From Crocinitomicaceae bacterium (lineage in GTDB: Bacteria; Bacteroidota; Bacteroidia; Flavobacteriales_D; Crocinitomicaceae), in contig JAURGK010000003.1 in NCBI GenBank assembly GCA_030833845.1, forward strand, positions 62,001-126,000: DNA of 64,000 nt, read 5' to 3'. The position numbers and the translations under genes were made by a program. Positions 34,376 to 43,259 of this stretch are shown here, in pieces. The first letter of the stretch is position 1; the number at the start of each line of letters is the position of its first letter. The notes under the pieces are model-generated. The model had not been told where the DNA came from. It did not search any database and was given only the letters and a program-made list of their open reading frames with translations.

Positions 34376-34410
34376 ATATACGTCCCATTTCTGAGGCAAA
34401 GGCATCTTTT

Positions 34411-34442
34411 TTTGGACATTTGCGTTTATAAGATTAAATTTG
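34411..34442 (+). promoter_or_regulatory. complete Bacteroidota promoter: TTTG, 20 nt, TAAATTTG
   Basis: -33 TTTG at 34411-34414 and -7 TAAATTTG at 34435-34442 with a 20-nt spacer. This is the best full match in the window, 26 nt before the ATG at 34469. Confidence 0.65.
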
Positions 34443-34468
34443 ACTTATTATCCTCAAAACAACTACGC

Positions 34469-35119
34469 ATGAAACTGACGCGCTTTGCCTTTCTCGCATC
34501 ACTCTTACTACTTATTGGATCTGCTTGTATAGAACACGAAATCATTCCTCCACCAAGTAACAAAGTTGATTTAAATGCAAGTTTCATTGGCTATATCAAC
34601 GGAACGCAAGTTGAACTGACTCAAAATGTCAACAATTATCTTGGCTTTGCTTTGGATACACAAATTGTAAATACAGCACCAATTCTATCCAAAGTGATTT
34701 ACACCTCAGGTATGGCTTCAATGGCCAGTCCACAGAGTATTACGCTCACTTTTGGATCACTTGAATGGGATGCTACAGGAAGTAATGCACCCACATTGCC
34801 AATGTTCAATGACTTTCACATGACCAACTCAGGCAACCCTGTTCCATTTAAAGATGTCAGCACGATGGCAACCAACAACATCAATGGTGTACAGGTGGCC
34901 TATACAGATAATACAGGTAAATTCTGGATTTCAAGGGAAACAGACCCAGGGCAAACAGCAACTTTTACAATTTTAAAACAAGCCTCAGACGGCACCGGAG
35001 ACTATTCTTTATATGAAGTAACTTTCAGCTGCAAGGTATGGTATGTAGACCCTCAGACAAGCGCCGAGGAATCTATCCAAATTACCAATGCCAAATTGCG
35101 TGGTTGGTTCAAAAGATAG
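34469..35119 (+). CDS. lipoprotein of unknown function (216 aa)
   Basis: Not recognised. The signal peptide MKLTRFAFLASLLLLIGSAC has its lipobox cysteine at residue 20, so the protein is expected to be lipid-anchored. The mature part is a Thr/Asn/Ser-rich beta-sandwich-like domain with no catalytic motif that I can see. ATG 34469 is chosen because it begins the signal peptide and lies 26 nt after a full promoter; an in-frame TTG at 34412 lies within the promoter. It appears to be its own transcription unit. Confidence 0.8.
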   Translation: MKLTRFAFLASLLLLIGSACIEHEIIPPPSNKVDLNASFIGYINGTQVELTQNVNNYLGFALDTQIVNTAPILSKVIYTSGMASMASPQSITLTFGSLEWDATGSNAPTLPMFNDFHMTNSGNPVPFKDVSTMATNNINGVQVAYTDNTGKFWISRETDPGQTATFTILKQASDGTGDYSLYEVTFSCKVWYVDPQTSAEESIQITNAKLRGWFKR

Positions 35120-35140
35120 TTCGCTATACCTCTCGCCATT

Positions 35141-35839
35141 ATGAGTGAAGCACTCAAAATAGCAATCATAGGCGACTATAATTTCACCTACAATTCGCAC
35201 CATGCGACCAACCTATCGTTGGATCATGCGGCCGAATTTCTAGATATAGAACTCAACTACTATTGGATAAAAATCAACGAGGCACTGCAAATCAAACGCA
35301 ATGGTTTTGACCAATACGATGCGATTTGGGTAGCTCCTGGCCCCTACCTCAATCCTTTTTACCTCAACGGAATATTCAAGCATTTAGTTGAAATTTCATC
35401 TCCAGTTTTATTGACTGGCGAGTGTTTTAAGCTTTTTATTGAATACCTCATTTCGGCCAATAACATGAATCCATTTGGCGAAAAACTCATTTCCGAAAAT
35501 TTAGTATCGGGGGAGCATTTCGAGCGCATTGAAGTATTTGCCCAAACCTCACAAATGGCTAAACTTTATGAAAACTGTAGTTCTATTGAACTCAGCGCAA
35601 CTAGGTTTAGCATGTATCCACTCTTACAAGAACAGCTCATTGGAGAATTCATTGACATTGAGGCCATCAATCAATTTGATGATCCCGAAATTATTTCAAT
35701 AAAAACGCATCTGTTTTTTTTAGCGACCTGTTTTTGCCCACAAATTTCCTCTACCAGAGACCTACCACATCCATTGGTTTATACATTCATCAAAATGGCA
35801 GCCCAAAATGCCGGTTTTGATTTAAAGCTCAAGGAATAG
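35141..35839 (+). CDS. CTP synthase C-terminal region-related protein (divergent class I amidotransferase fold)
   Basis: 232-residue soluble protein. The opening IAIIGDYNFTYNSHHATNLSLDHAAEFL and the AIWVAPGPYLNP turn match the glutaminase-like family related to the C-terminal half of CTP synthase. The nucleophile-elbow position contains C95 (TGECFKLF), but the G-x-C-x-G glycines after the cysteine are replaced by Phe and Lys, so glutaminase activity is doubtful. The codon for residue 95 is TGT, so this member is not a selenoprotein. The 3' end overlaps the convergent helicase gene by 18 bp. Confidence 0.7.
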   Translation: MSEALKIAIIGDYNFTYNSHHATNLSLDHAAEFLDIELNYYWIKINEALQIKRNGFDQYDAIWVAPGPYLNPFYLNGIFKHLVEISSPVLLTGECFKLFIEYLISANNMNPFGEKLISENLVSGEHFERIEVFAQTSQMAKLYENCSSIELSATRFSMYPLLQEQLIGEFIDIEAINQFDDPEIISIKTHLFFLATCFCPQISSTRDLPHPLVYTFIKMAAQNAGFDLKLKE

Positions 35840-38800
35840 GTCTAATTGTGTATAATATAAAATGGAACGGGCGGGTAATTTAAATATTTCCTGAAGCAAT
35901 TGGGCATAGTGGGAAATTTGTTCGATATCCTTGTCTTTTCTTAGGCCGGTTTTAAAATCTATAACAATGAATTCTTGTGCCTTTCTCCACACTTTATCTG
36001 GCTGCTTGCTCTGATTTAGATCGGCAATAATTCTTTGCTCATTATATTCTTCTATGACTCCAACATGAAGTTCACGAAGTGTAATGTGATCCCAAAAACG
36101 CTGTGCTGCGTGTGTGATAGCTTGGCGCTGATCTGAGGCAAGTGCGCCGGTGTACAGTGCCTGATTCAATGCTGAAGAAAGCGCCTCAGCATTTGGACAT
36201 AGTGCCATCACACTGTGGAAGGCCAATCCGAATAATTGGTCCTTTTCCAAATCCAACTCCGGACTTCGGAAAGCCAATGATGGATACCAAAGTTGGTCTA
36301 AAAGAGCCTTGGGATGGTAGAACTTTGTTTGCTCAGCCAATTGTTTTTTGTACTCATCTTTTGATAATTGTAATGCTGTGCACTTACCCAAAGTAAAAAT
36401 ATGCTCTGAAGTATTTTCTAATTCCGGGACACATATAAGTGCTTGATGCACCTGGTCACCAAACCCATTCTCTTTGTAGTGATTCCATACATACAAACGT
36501 GTTTGGGGCCTAGTAAGTGCAACGTATAATAAATTTAACTTATCCATAAAAATGGCTGCCAACTCTTTTTGTTTAAAAGTTTTAAATGCTGGAATAGCCT
36601 CCGTTGGATAAGCATAGGCCACGCTATGACCTACCGGCATTAAAAATTTATTCGTGCCAAAGATCTCAATTCTAAAATCGAGACTTGGAATAAGTACAAC
36701 CGGGAACTCCAATCCTTTTGCCTTGTGAATGGTCATGATGCGAATGGCTTCAGTGGATTCCGGCATTTGCAAAGCCAATTTATCTTTTTGCTGTTCAATA
36801 AAATCAATAAATGGCAGCAATTCAGCGTTTCGATTCAATTGGTATTGAAAAGCTACGTCAAAGAAATGGTGTACAAAAGGTTCAGACGTTTCATCAATTT
36901 GGAAGCAAATTGACGCTTTTTGCAGTAAATCATAGAGGTGTTCATAGGGCATGAAAATAGCATCTTGGGAGCCAAATTCGTCCCTGAAAAAAGACTTTTC
37001 ATCAAAATATCGAAAAGTTTTACCTTCCTTTTCATAGGATTTAAAATACGCCATAAAGGCAGCCACATCAAATTTTTGCTTCACTCGCAGGTAGGCTTCG
37101 GCGAGTCGTTTGCCCAAGGTTGGGTTGGCCGGGCGAGCACGTTTTTTTAAGTAAATTAAAAATAACTGAACCACTGGATTTGAATACAGCAATAAGGAAT
37201 CTTGCGAAACTACTTGCATCCCAGCTTGGGTTAAAGCTAAGGCGATGGCATTACCTATTTTGTTTTTTTCGGTTAAAATACAAATATCACATGGCCGGTA
37301 GCCATCGCTTAAAATATGTTGGATTTCTTCCTTTATTTTTTGGTGCAGCAGTTCGTCAGGTAAGTCATTTGCTAAGGACTCAATTTGAATAAATCCTTGT
37401 TTTGAGGATTTGGGATTTTGCTGCAGGTCAGTGTAAAACTCTTTGTGCTCTGCTGGTAAATTAGAAGTGAGCTGTGTAAAGAGGCTATTGTTAAATTCAA
37501 CAATTTGCGCTGATGACCTATAATTGTCTTTTAAGGTTCGTTTTTCAGCACTGGCCTCAAAACGTCTACTGGTAAGCTCCATTTGGGTGTCTTGCTCAGG
37601 GTTGTACAGCTTTGGAAGGCTTACGAATTGCTCAGCTAAACCATTGTTGAATCTGTAAATACTTTGCTTGGCATCACCCACAATTAAATTGGACCGTTCA
37701 TAGGAAATGGCTTCGAGCAATAAAGGTATCATATTGACCCATTGAAGCCGAGATGTATCTTGAAATTCATCGAGTAAAAAGTGCTCGTAGCGAATTCCTA
37801 AACGTTCGTATATATACGGAGCTTGTTCGCCTTGAACTAATTGACTGATCAGTTGGTTGAATTCAGAAATGCGTATTTGTTGCTGTGCAGTCATCAGGGC
37901 CTTGGTTTGCTCGGCAACATGCTGCAAGAGGGCCATGTTGTAAAAATTTTTCCGCTGGGTTTCAATCAGCAGGTAGTCGGCATAGGCCTCCTCGTAGGCG
38001 GTATACAAATCTAAAAGGGCTGTATTGACTGAATCGGGAAGATCAAACTTATTTTCCTGCAAGGCTTCAAGAAATGTCTTTGCATAGAATGGACCAGTTT
38101 TCTTACCTAAACCCCAATTGGTATCGTTAACAAAGGCCTCAATTCGCTTTTGATTTGTGGCAGTTTTCAAGTGGGTACCAAGAAATGGGGCAGCCAAATG
38201 ATAAACAGAGGCACATCTTCCCAAAAACGAACTTTTGACTCTTGAAGCTTCTTCTTTGAAGGCCTCATAGGCCTCTGGCGCAAAAGAAGTTTGTAGTAAG
38301 AGCTTTACCTCTTTGAGGTTGCGTTCTTGGCTGAGTACTTCTGAAAATTGAACTAAAGACTTCTTAAAATCCCAAGATTCGCCATCGGCAACCTTAGATT
38401 TTGCATATGAAATCATCATTTGCGTCAATTCTTGAGCACCAGGTTGGCCCAGACGTGCAATGAGTAAATCGAGTACTTCATCGAGCACTAATTTTTCATT
38501 GAGCACCACTTCAAAATCTGCAGGTAAATCCAAATCGCGACTAAAAGAGCGGATGAGTCTGAGGTTGAATTTGTCGATTGTCGAGATGTGGAAATCCTCG
38601 TAATGATGCAAGATGCCTTCTAGGGCACCAGCAGCTCTCACTTGAATTTGTGTATCTGTAAGCCCCGTTTCACTAAGCAAGTCTTTTTTTAAGGCCTTGG
38701 TTTTTGCATTTGCACTGAGTGGAAAGGCAAGGCCACTTAAAGTTTGAAGGATCCGCTCCTTCATTTCGTTGGCTGCCTTGTTAGTAAAGGTCATCGCAAC

Positions 38801-38935
38801 AATATGGCGAAACTTTTGGCGATAGTTTTGATCGGTGAGCAATATTTTTAGATAAGCCAAAACCAAGCGATGGGTTTTGCCGCTACCAGCGGAGGCAGCA
38901 TATATTTGAAGAGATTTGGGGGTCTGTGTAGGCAT
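35822..38935 (-). CDS. UvrD-family helicase/nuclease, RecB/AddA-like
   Basis: 1037-residue DNA-end processing enzyme. The N-terminal helicase has Walker A AASAGSGKTHR (residues about 13-23), motif Ia AMTFTNKAANEMKERI, motif II LLDEFQDTSRLQW, motif III GDAKQSIYRF and C-terminal motifs RIMTIHKAKGLEFPVV and LYVALTRPQTRLYVW. The C-terminal PD-(D/E)XK nuclease carries FGLAFHSVMAL, FIVIDFKTG and the Q/Y helix ISHYAQLL, so it looks active. An AddB/RecC partner is not in the window. It is transcribed alone, convergent with the CTP-synthase-related gene. Confidence 0.93.
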   Translation of the reverse strand: MPTQTPKSLQIYAASAGSGKTHRLVLAYLKILLTDQNYRQKFRHIVAMTFTNKAANEMKERILQTLSGLAFPLSANAKTKALKKDLLSETGLTDTQIQVRAAGALEGILHHYEDFHISTIDKFNLRLIRSFSRDLDLPADFEVVLNEKLVLDEVLDLLIARLGQPGAQELTQMMISYAKSKVADGESWDFKKSLVQFSEVLSQERNLKEVKLLLQTSFAPEAYEAFKEEASRVKSSFLGRCASVYHLAAPFLGTHLKTATNQKRIEAFVNDTNWGLGKKTGPFYAKTFLEALQENKFDLPDSVNTALLDLYTAYEEAYADYLLIETQRKNFYNMALLQHVAEQTKALMTAQQQIRISEFNQLISQLVQGEQAPYIYERLGIRYEHFLLDEFQDTSRLQWVNMIPLLLEAISYERSNLIVGDAKQSIYRFNNGLAEQFVSLPKLYNPEQDTQMELTSRRFEASAEKRTLKDNYRSSAQIVEFNNSLFTQLTSNLPAEHKEFYTDLQQNPKSSKQGFIQIESLANDLPDELLHQKIKEEIQHILSDGYRPCDICILTEKNKIGNAIALALTQAGMQVVSQDSLLLYSNPVVQLFLIYLKKRARPANPTLGKRLAEAYLRVKQKFDVAAFMAYFKSYEKEGKTFRYFDEKSFFRDEFGSQDAIFMPYEHLYDLLQKASICFQIDETSEPFVHHFFDVAFQYQLNRNAELLPFIDFIEQQKDKLALQMPESTEAIRIMTIHKAKGLEFPVVLIPSLDFRIEIFGTNKFLMPVGHSVAYAYPTEAIPAFKTFKQKELAAIFMDKLNLLYVALTRPQTRLYVWNHYKENGFGDQVHQALICVPELENTSEHIFTLGKCTALQLSKDEYKKQLAEQTKFYHPKALLDQLWYPSLAFRSPELDLEKDQLFGLAFHSVMALCPNAEALSSALNQALYTGALASDQRQAITHAAQRFWDHITLRELHVGVIEEYNEQRIIADLNQSKQPDKVWRKAQEFIVIDFKTGLRKDKDIEQISHYAQLLQEIFKLPARSILYYTQLDLFLEL

Positions 38936-38992
38936 TTAGCTATTTCGAGGCGAACTTTTCCTAAAATTAAGAACATTTTGAGCGTTTTGATG

Positions 38993-39000
38993 TATTTTTG
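38993..39000 (+). promoter_or_regulatory. Bacteroidota -7 box (TATTTTTG), 4 nt before ATG
   Basis: TAnnTTTG match, then TTAG and the ATG at 39005, in the 69-bp divergent gap with the helicase gene. Confidence 0.5.
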
Positions 39001-39004
39001 TTAG

Positions 39005-39742
39005 ATGAGAGCAATATTTATAAGCGTTTTTATTGTGCTCGCATTTGCTGCCTGCGAAAAGGACAAACCACAATCGCCCACTGCTTATATTCAAGTAGCA
39101 ATGCAACCCATTTTTGGGAATCAAGAATTCTACATGGATAGCATCTACACTACCCCACAAGGTTACAAAGTAAAATTTTCTGAGCTCAAATGTTATTTTA
39201 CTTTATTTACGAGCAATGGTGCCACAATTCATCAGGCGGCTCTTTTCGATTACCGCGAAAATGGCAACTTGCTTTTCAAGTTAGCAGATGATTACAAAAA
39301 ATACTCCCAAATAAGTGCGATATTGGGTGTTGACAGCAGCCTTAATCATTTGGACCCTAGTGCTTTTGCCAACAATAACCCTCTCAATATTTCAAATGCT
39401 GGACCCATGCATTGGGGATGGAACACCGGTTATATATTTATTAATGTGGAAGGAAAAGTGGATACCATACCAGATGCCAATTTGCTTTTAGATCATTCTT
39501 TTAGTTTCCATATCGGCACTGATTCCTATGCTCAAAACCTACAATGGGACAACATGAGCTGGACAGAAATCGGTAACCACACGCATGAATTCAAATTAAA
39601 ATTGGATTTGTTAGCTTTTCTAAATCAAGATCAAAACAGCATTGATTTGAAAAATGAATACCTAACGCACACAGCAAGTGGGCAACAAGCCCTTACCCAA
39701 AAAGTGGCCAGCAACTTCAAACACGCAATCAGTACCTATTGA
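39005..39742 (+). CDS. MbnP family copper-binding lipoprotein
   Basis: 245 residues. The lipoprotein signal peptide MRAIFISVFIVLAFAAC places the lipidated cysteine at 17. The mature part matches the MbnP family: FYMDSIYTTPQGYKVKFSELKCYFT near the N-terminus and the tryptophan-rich PMHWGWNTGYIF, which is typical of the family. In methanotrophs, the partner MbnH oxidises an MbnP tryptophan to kynurenine to make a Cu(I) site (known from the literature). The partner gene follows immediately (TGATG overlap). A periplasmic or outer-membrane copper role is inferred. Confidence 0.82.
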   Translation: MRAIFISVFIVLAFAACEKDKPQSPTAYIQVAMQPIFGNQEFYMDSIYTTPQGYKVKFSELKCYFTLFTSNGATIHQAALFDYRENGNLLFKLADDYKKYSQISAILGVDSSLNHLDPSAFANNNPLNISNAGPMHWGWNTGYIFINVEGKVDTIPDANLLLDHSFSFHIGTDSYAQNLQWDNMSWTEIGNHTHEFKLKLDLLAFLNQDQNSIDLKNEYLTHTASGQQALTQKVASNFKHAISTY

Positions 39743-40815
39743 TGAATCGAATTGGCTTCTTCCTCATTTTATTTTTAGCATTGAGCGCTTGCAGAAAAGA
39801 CAAAGCTAATTTTCAGCCAACTCCCTATGCTTTAGAAATCCCGAGTCACTTTCCTGCCATGGATATCCCTGCAGACAATCCCATGACGATAGAAGGTGTG
39901 GAACTTGGGCGGTGGTTATTTTACGAAAAACGACTTTCGGGCAACGACTCCATGAGTTGTGCGTCGTGCCACAGACCTTCGAGCAGCTTTTCAGACCCAA
40001 ACAAATATTCAACGGGAATTGATGGTATTGCCGGTAACCGCAATTCAATGGCGCTCATCAACTTAGGTTGGGATAAGTTCTTTTTCTGGGACGGGCGTGC
40101 TTCCACACTAGAGGAACAAATTCTTGAGCCCGTACCCAACCCAATAGAAATGCATCAAAGCTGGACTGATGCAGTTTATAAACTCAATCTAGACATCAAT
40201 TATCGCAACAAATTCTATCGCGCATTTGGCGAACCTGGTATAGACTCCGTTAAAGTTGCCAAGGCCATTGCACAATTCATTCGCACCATGATTTCGGCTT
40301 CTTCGAAATATGATGTCATGTATAAATTCGAGAACGGCATACAGCTCACGAGCGCTGAAACCTCGGTTCTTTTGGCCATTTCTCCGAGTGAATGGGATGG
40401 CTATGACCTATTCAAGAATTTGAACGGCGCAGATTGTTTTCATTGCCACAATGGGCCACTCATGCGAGTGAAGAAATACAGTAACAATGGCCTCGATGCC
40501 AATTTTACTGACCTTGGGCGCGGAGCCGTTACAGGAAATGTAGAAGACTACGGCAAATTCAAGGTGCCTACGCTGCGCAATATTGCCTTAAGTGCACCTT
40601 ATATGCACGACGGCAGATTCCAAACCTTAGATGAGGTCATTGAGCACTATTCGAGTGGTGTACATATCTCCCCTACCATAGACCCTCTTATTGAATTTGC
40701 CAATCAAGGCGGAGTTCAACTCAGTGCCATTGAGAAAAAAAACCTCAAAAAGTTTCTTTTGACACTTACTGATTCAAGTTTTATTACCAATCCAGCTTTC
40801 AAAGACCCCCATTGA
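39742..40815 (+). CDS. di-heme cytochrome c peroxidase family protein, MbnH-like
   Basis: 357-residue lipoprotein (lipobox LSAC, cysteine 17) with two heme-binding motifs: CASCH at residues 73-77 and CFHCH near 230. The conserved HRPSSSFSDP and PYMHDGRFQTLDEVIEHY match the MauG/CcpA peroxidase superfamily. Next to MbnP the closest functional model is MbnH, which oxidises a tryptophan of MbnP, rather than H2O2 detoxification as such (inference). The start ATG 39742 overlaps the mbnP-like stop by 1 nt (TGATG). Confidence 0.85.
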   Translation: MNRIGFFLILFLALSACRKDKANFQPTPYALEIPSHFPAMDIPADNPMTIEGVELGRWLFYEKRLSGNDSMSCASCHRPSSSFSDPNKYSTGIDGIAGNRNSMALINLGWDKFFFWDGRASTLEEQILEPVPNPIEMHQSWTDAVYKLNLDINYRNKFYRAFGEPGIDSVKVAKAIAQFIRTMISASSKYDVMYKFENGIQLTSAETSVLLAISPSEWDGYDLFKNLNGADCFHCHNGPLMRVKKYSNNGLDANFTDLGRGAVTGNVEDYGKFKVPTLRNIALSAPYMHDGRFQTLDEVIEHYSSGVHISPTIDPLIEFANQGGVQLSAIEKKNLKKFLLTLTDSSFITNPAFKDPH

Positions 40816-40816
40816 T

Positions 40817-42214
40817 ATGAGTGTAAGTCGATTAACTACCGAAGACAAGGCCTTAAAAATTAACCTCAACCAAGACATCTATGGCTGTTTTGCCGAAATT
40901 GGTGCAGGACAAGAGGTAGCGGCCAATTTTTTCAAAGCGGGTGGAAGTTCTGGGACCATTGCCTATACCCAATCTGCCTATGACATGAAAGTTTCGGACT
41001 CTATGTATGGCCAAACCGTACGTTATGTCTGTGAAGAGCGCTTGCTTACTATGCTTCAGACAGAGTTCAAACACCTTCAGGAAATTTTACCAGTTAAAAA
41101 TCGAGATGCACGCTTTTTTGCCTTTTGCAATACCGTTGAATCTCTCAATTACCACAAAACCAATCAAGGGCAAGGCTGGGTAGGTCTGCGTTTTCAATTA
41201 GGTGTAAATAAAAAACCCAATGATGTGATCTTGCACATCAAAATGCACGACAACAGCCACAAAGCACAACAAGAAGCCTTGGGCATCTTAGGTGTCAATT
41301 TGATTTATGCCTGTTATTATCAGTCAAAAAATATTGATGATTTCATAGATGGGATTGTTCACCGCTTGCCTCCGGACCGCATGGAGATAGATATGCTGCG
41401 TATTTCTGGTCCTGATTTTGAACAGACCGACAACCGCATCATAGCCCTCAATCTTGTACGACGTGGCATTACCAACGCCACTATGTTCGATCTTGCAAAA
41501 AATGTACTCCAACCTTCAACGGCCTTGTACAAAAAAAATATACTCCTCATGCGCGGCCGCTTTAGACCCGTTACAAAGGTGCATATTGATATGATTGAGC
41601 GTGCGCGCGAGGCTTTTGCAAAAGAAAAACGTGTGAAGCCAGAGCAACTTGAAGTCGTTTTTGAACTAACACTCAAAGACCTCACGGCCGATGGAAAAAT
41701 TTCAGACAAAGATTTCTTGGATCGGGCAGAATTATTAGGTTCGTTAGGTTACACGGTCATGGTGTCAAATTATTTGAAACACTACAAGATGCTAGAATAC
41801 CTTTCATCGATCGCCAGAGGAAATCTTGTGGGGGTCATCATGGGTATTTACAATTTACATATCATTTTTGACGAAAAATACTACGACAACCTTCCAGGAG
41901 GCTTGCTAGAAGCTTTTGGCCGTGGCTTTGGCCACAATGTCAAGTTGTATATTTATCCTGCTTTAAATGTCGAAGACGGAAGTTTGTATCACCTAGACAA
42001 TATCAAGCTGCCTAACAATATGATGGGTTTGCTTAATTACATGCAATCCAATGATAAAATTACCTCATTAAAAGAGTATGATACCAGTTTACTTCATATA
42101 CTTTCCGATGACGTACTAAGTAAAATCAAAGCTAATGCGCATAGTTGGGAAGATGATGTGCCTTATGAAGTAGTACAGGCAATCAAGTTTTTTAAGCTCT
42201 TTGGGTACAAGTAA
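40817..42214 (+). CDS. conserved 465-aa protein with nucleotidyltransferase-like motif, function unproven
   Basis: Soluble protein conserved in Bacteroidota. Its N-terminus reads ALKINLNQDIYGCFAEIGAGQEVA. Homologues are often labelled nicotinate-nucleotide adenylyltransferase. The only support visible here is ILLMRGRFRPVTKVHIDMIERA near residue 245, which loosely recalls the (H/T)xGH-type phosphate loop but lacks both histidines in register. NadD is about 190 residues, so this is not ordinary NadD. It starts 1 nt after the peroxidase stop and precedes a WYL regulator by 15 nt; the latter may regulate it. Confidence 0.65.
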   Translation: MSVSRLTTEDKALKINLNQDIYGCFAEIGAGQEVAANFFKAGGSSGTIAYTQSAYDMKVSDSMYGQTVRYVCEERLLTMLQTEFKHLQEILPVKNRDARFFAFCNTVESLNYHKTNQGQGWVGLRFQLGVNKKPNDVILHIKMHDNSHKAQQEALGILGVNLIYACYYQSKNIDDFIDGIVHRLPPDRMEIDMLRISGPDFEQTDNRIIALNLVRRGITNATMFDLAKNVLQPSTALYKKNILLMRGRFRPVTKVHIDMIERAREAFAKEKRVKPEQLEVVFELTLKDLTADGKISDKDFLDRAELLGSLGYTVMVSNYLKHYKMLEYLSSIARGNLVGVIMGIYNLHIIFDEKYYDNLPGGLLEAFGRGFGHNVKLYIYPALNVEDGSLYHLDNIKLPNNMMGLLNYMQSNDKITSLKEYDTSLLHILSDDVLSKIKANAHSWEDDVPYEVVQAIKFFKLFGYK

Positions 42215-42229
42215 GCTCTAACATTTCCA

Positions 42230-43237
42230 ATGCCGCATATTAAAAATGCCCTCATTCGCTACCGCATCATTGACAGAATGTTGCGCAACAAATACAAACC
42301 CTATCCTTCAAAAGAAGCACTCAGGGCTGCGTGTGAGGAGTCGCTTTTTGGTTCCGAAACAGGGGCCCATATTTGTGCTTCTACCATTGAAAAGGATTTA
42401 TTTAACATGAAGATGGAGCATGACGCTCCTATCCGCTATAGCAAGAAGAATGGGGGGTATTTTTATGAAGATCCAGATTTTAGCATCAATGACATTCCCC
42501 TCTCTGAAGCGGAACTCTCCTCTATTCGCTTTGCAGTATCAACACTTCAACAGTTTAGAGAAGTACCTTTTTTCCAACAATTTGGTTTGGCAATTGACAA
42601 AATTGTTGACCGCGTTTCGGTTGGGAATCAATCTGAAGAACTTGCTCAGTATATTCAATTCGAAGCCGCCTATTCCAATGGTGGCAACGAGTTTTTACCC
42701 CTCTTGTTGGATGGCATTCAAGCCAAAAAGAAGGTTTGGTTCCTGTATACAAGCTTCCAACAAATGCAATCAAAGCCTAGAAAGGTCAGTCCCTTATTTT
42801 TAAAAGAATATAGAAATCGCTGGTATCTAATCAGTTATGACACTCAAAAGCAGGATATCATTACTTTTGCTTTAGACCGCATGGCAGACCTCTCCTTACT
42901 AGACGAAACATCTTATATTCCTCAAGATTTCAATGCTGTGGCTTATTTTCAAAATGCGATTGGCATCACAGCCTACAAGGCTGAACCTGAAAAAATTATT
43001 CTCAAAGCAGATGCCATTGCTGCAAGGTACATAGATAGCCAGCCTTTTCATAGTTCTCAAATTTGCATTGAAAAACAATCCCAGTTCAGTATATTTGAAT
43101 TAAAGGTTTTGATAACAGAAGAATTCATTCGCAATTTATTAGGTTATGCTGGTGAAATCACTGTGCTTGAACCCAGTAATTTATGCACAACACTTCAAGA
43201 ACGTGCAAAAGCATTATTGCAACGTTATCAAGTTTAA
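42230..43237 (+). CDS. WYL domain transcriptional regulator
   Basis: 335 residues. The N-terminal winged-helix-like region (residues 1-80, ALIRYRIIDRMLRN and TIEKDLFNMK) is followed by a linker and the WYL domain, with the eponymous RWYLISYD near residue 200 and the FALDRMADL strand. A C-terminal WCX-like extension ends the protein. WYL proteins sense nucleic-acid or nucleotide ligands and regulate transcription, often in stress and defence. No defence genes lie nearby. The partner is probably the upstream 465-aa gene. Confidence 0.85.
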   Translation: MPHIKNALIRYRIIDRMLRNKYKPYPSKEALRAACEESLFGSETGAHICASTIEKDLFNMKMEHDAPIRYSKKNGGYFYEDPDFSINDIPLSEAELSSIRFAVSTLQQFREVPFFQQFGLAIDKIVDRVSVGNQSEELAQYIQFEAAYSNGGNEFLPLLLDGIQAKKKVWFLYTSFQQMQSKPRKVSPLFLKEYRNRWYLISYDTQKQDIITFALDRMADLSLLDETSYIPQDFNAVAYFQNAIGITAYKAEPEKIILKADAIAARYIDSQPFHSSQICIEKQSQFSIFELKVLITEEFIRNLLGYAGEITVLEPSNLCTTLQERAKALLQRYQV

Positions 43238-43259
43238 ATTCGTTTTCACATAAAAAAGC

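Noticed and set aside
35423-35428. Selenocysteine codon in the CTP-synthase-related gene
   Set aside because: The codon at the nucleophile position is TGT (Cys), and no in-frame TGA or SECIS-like hairpin is seen.
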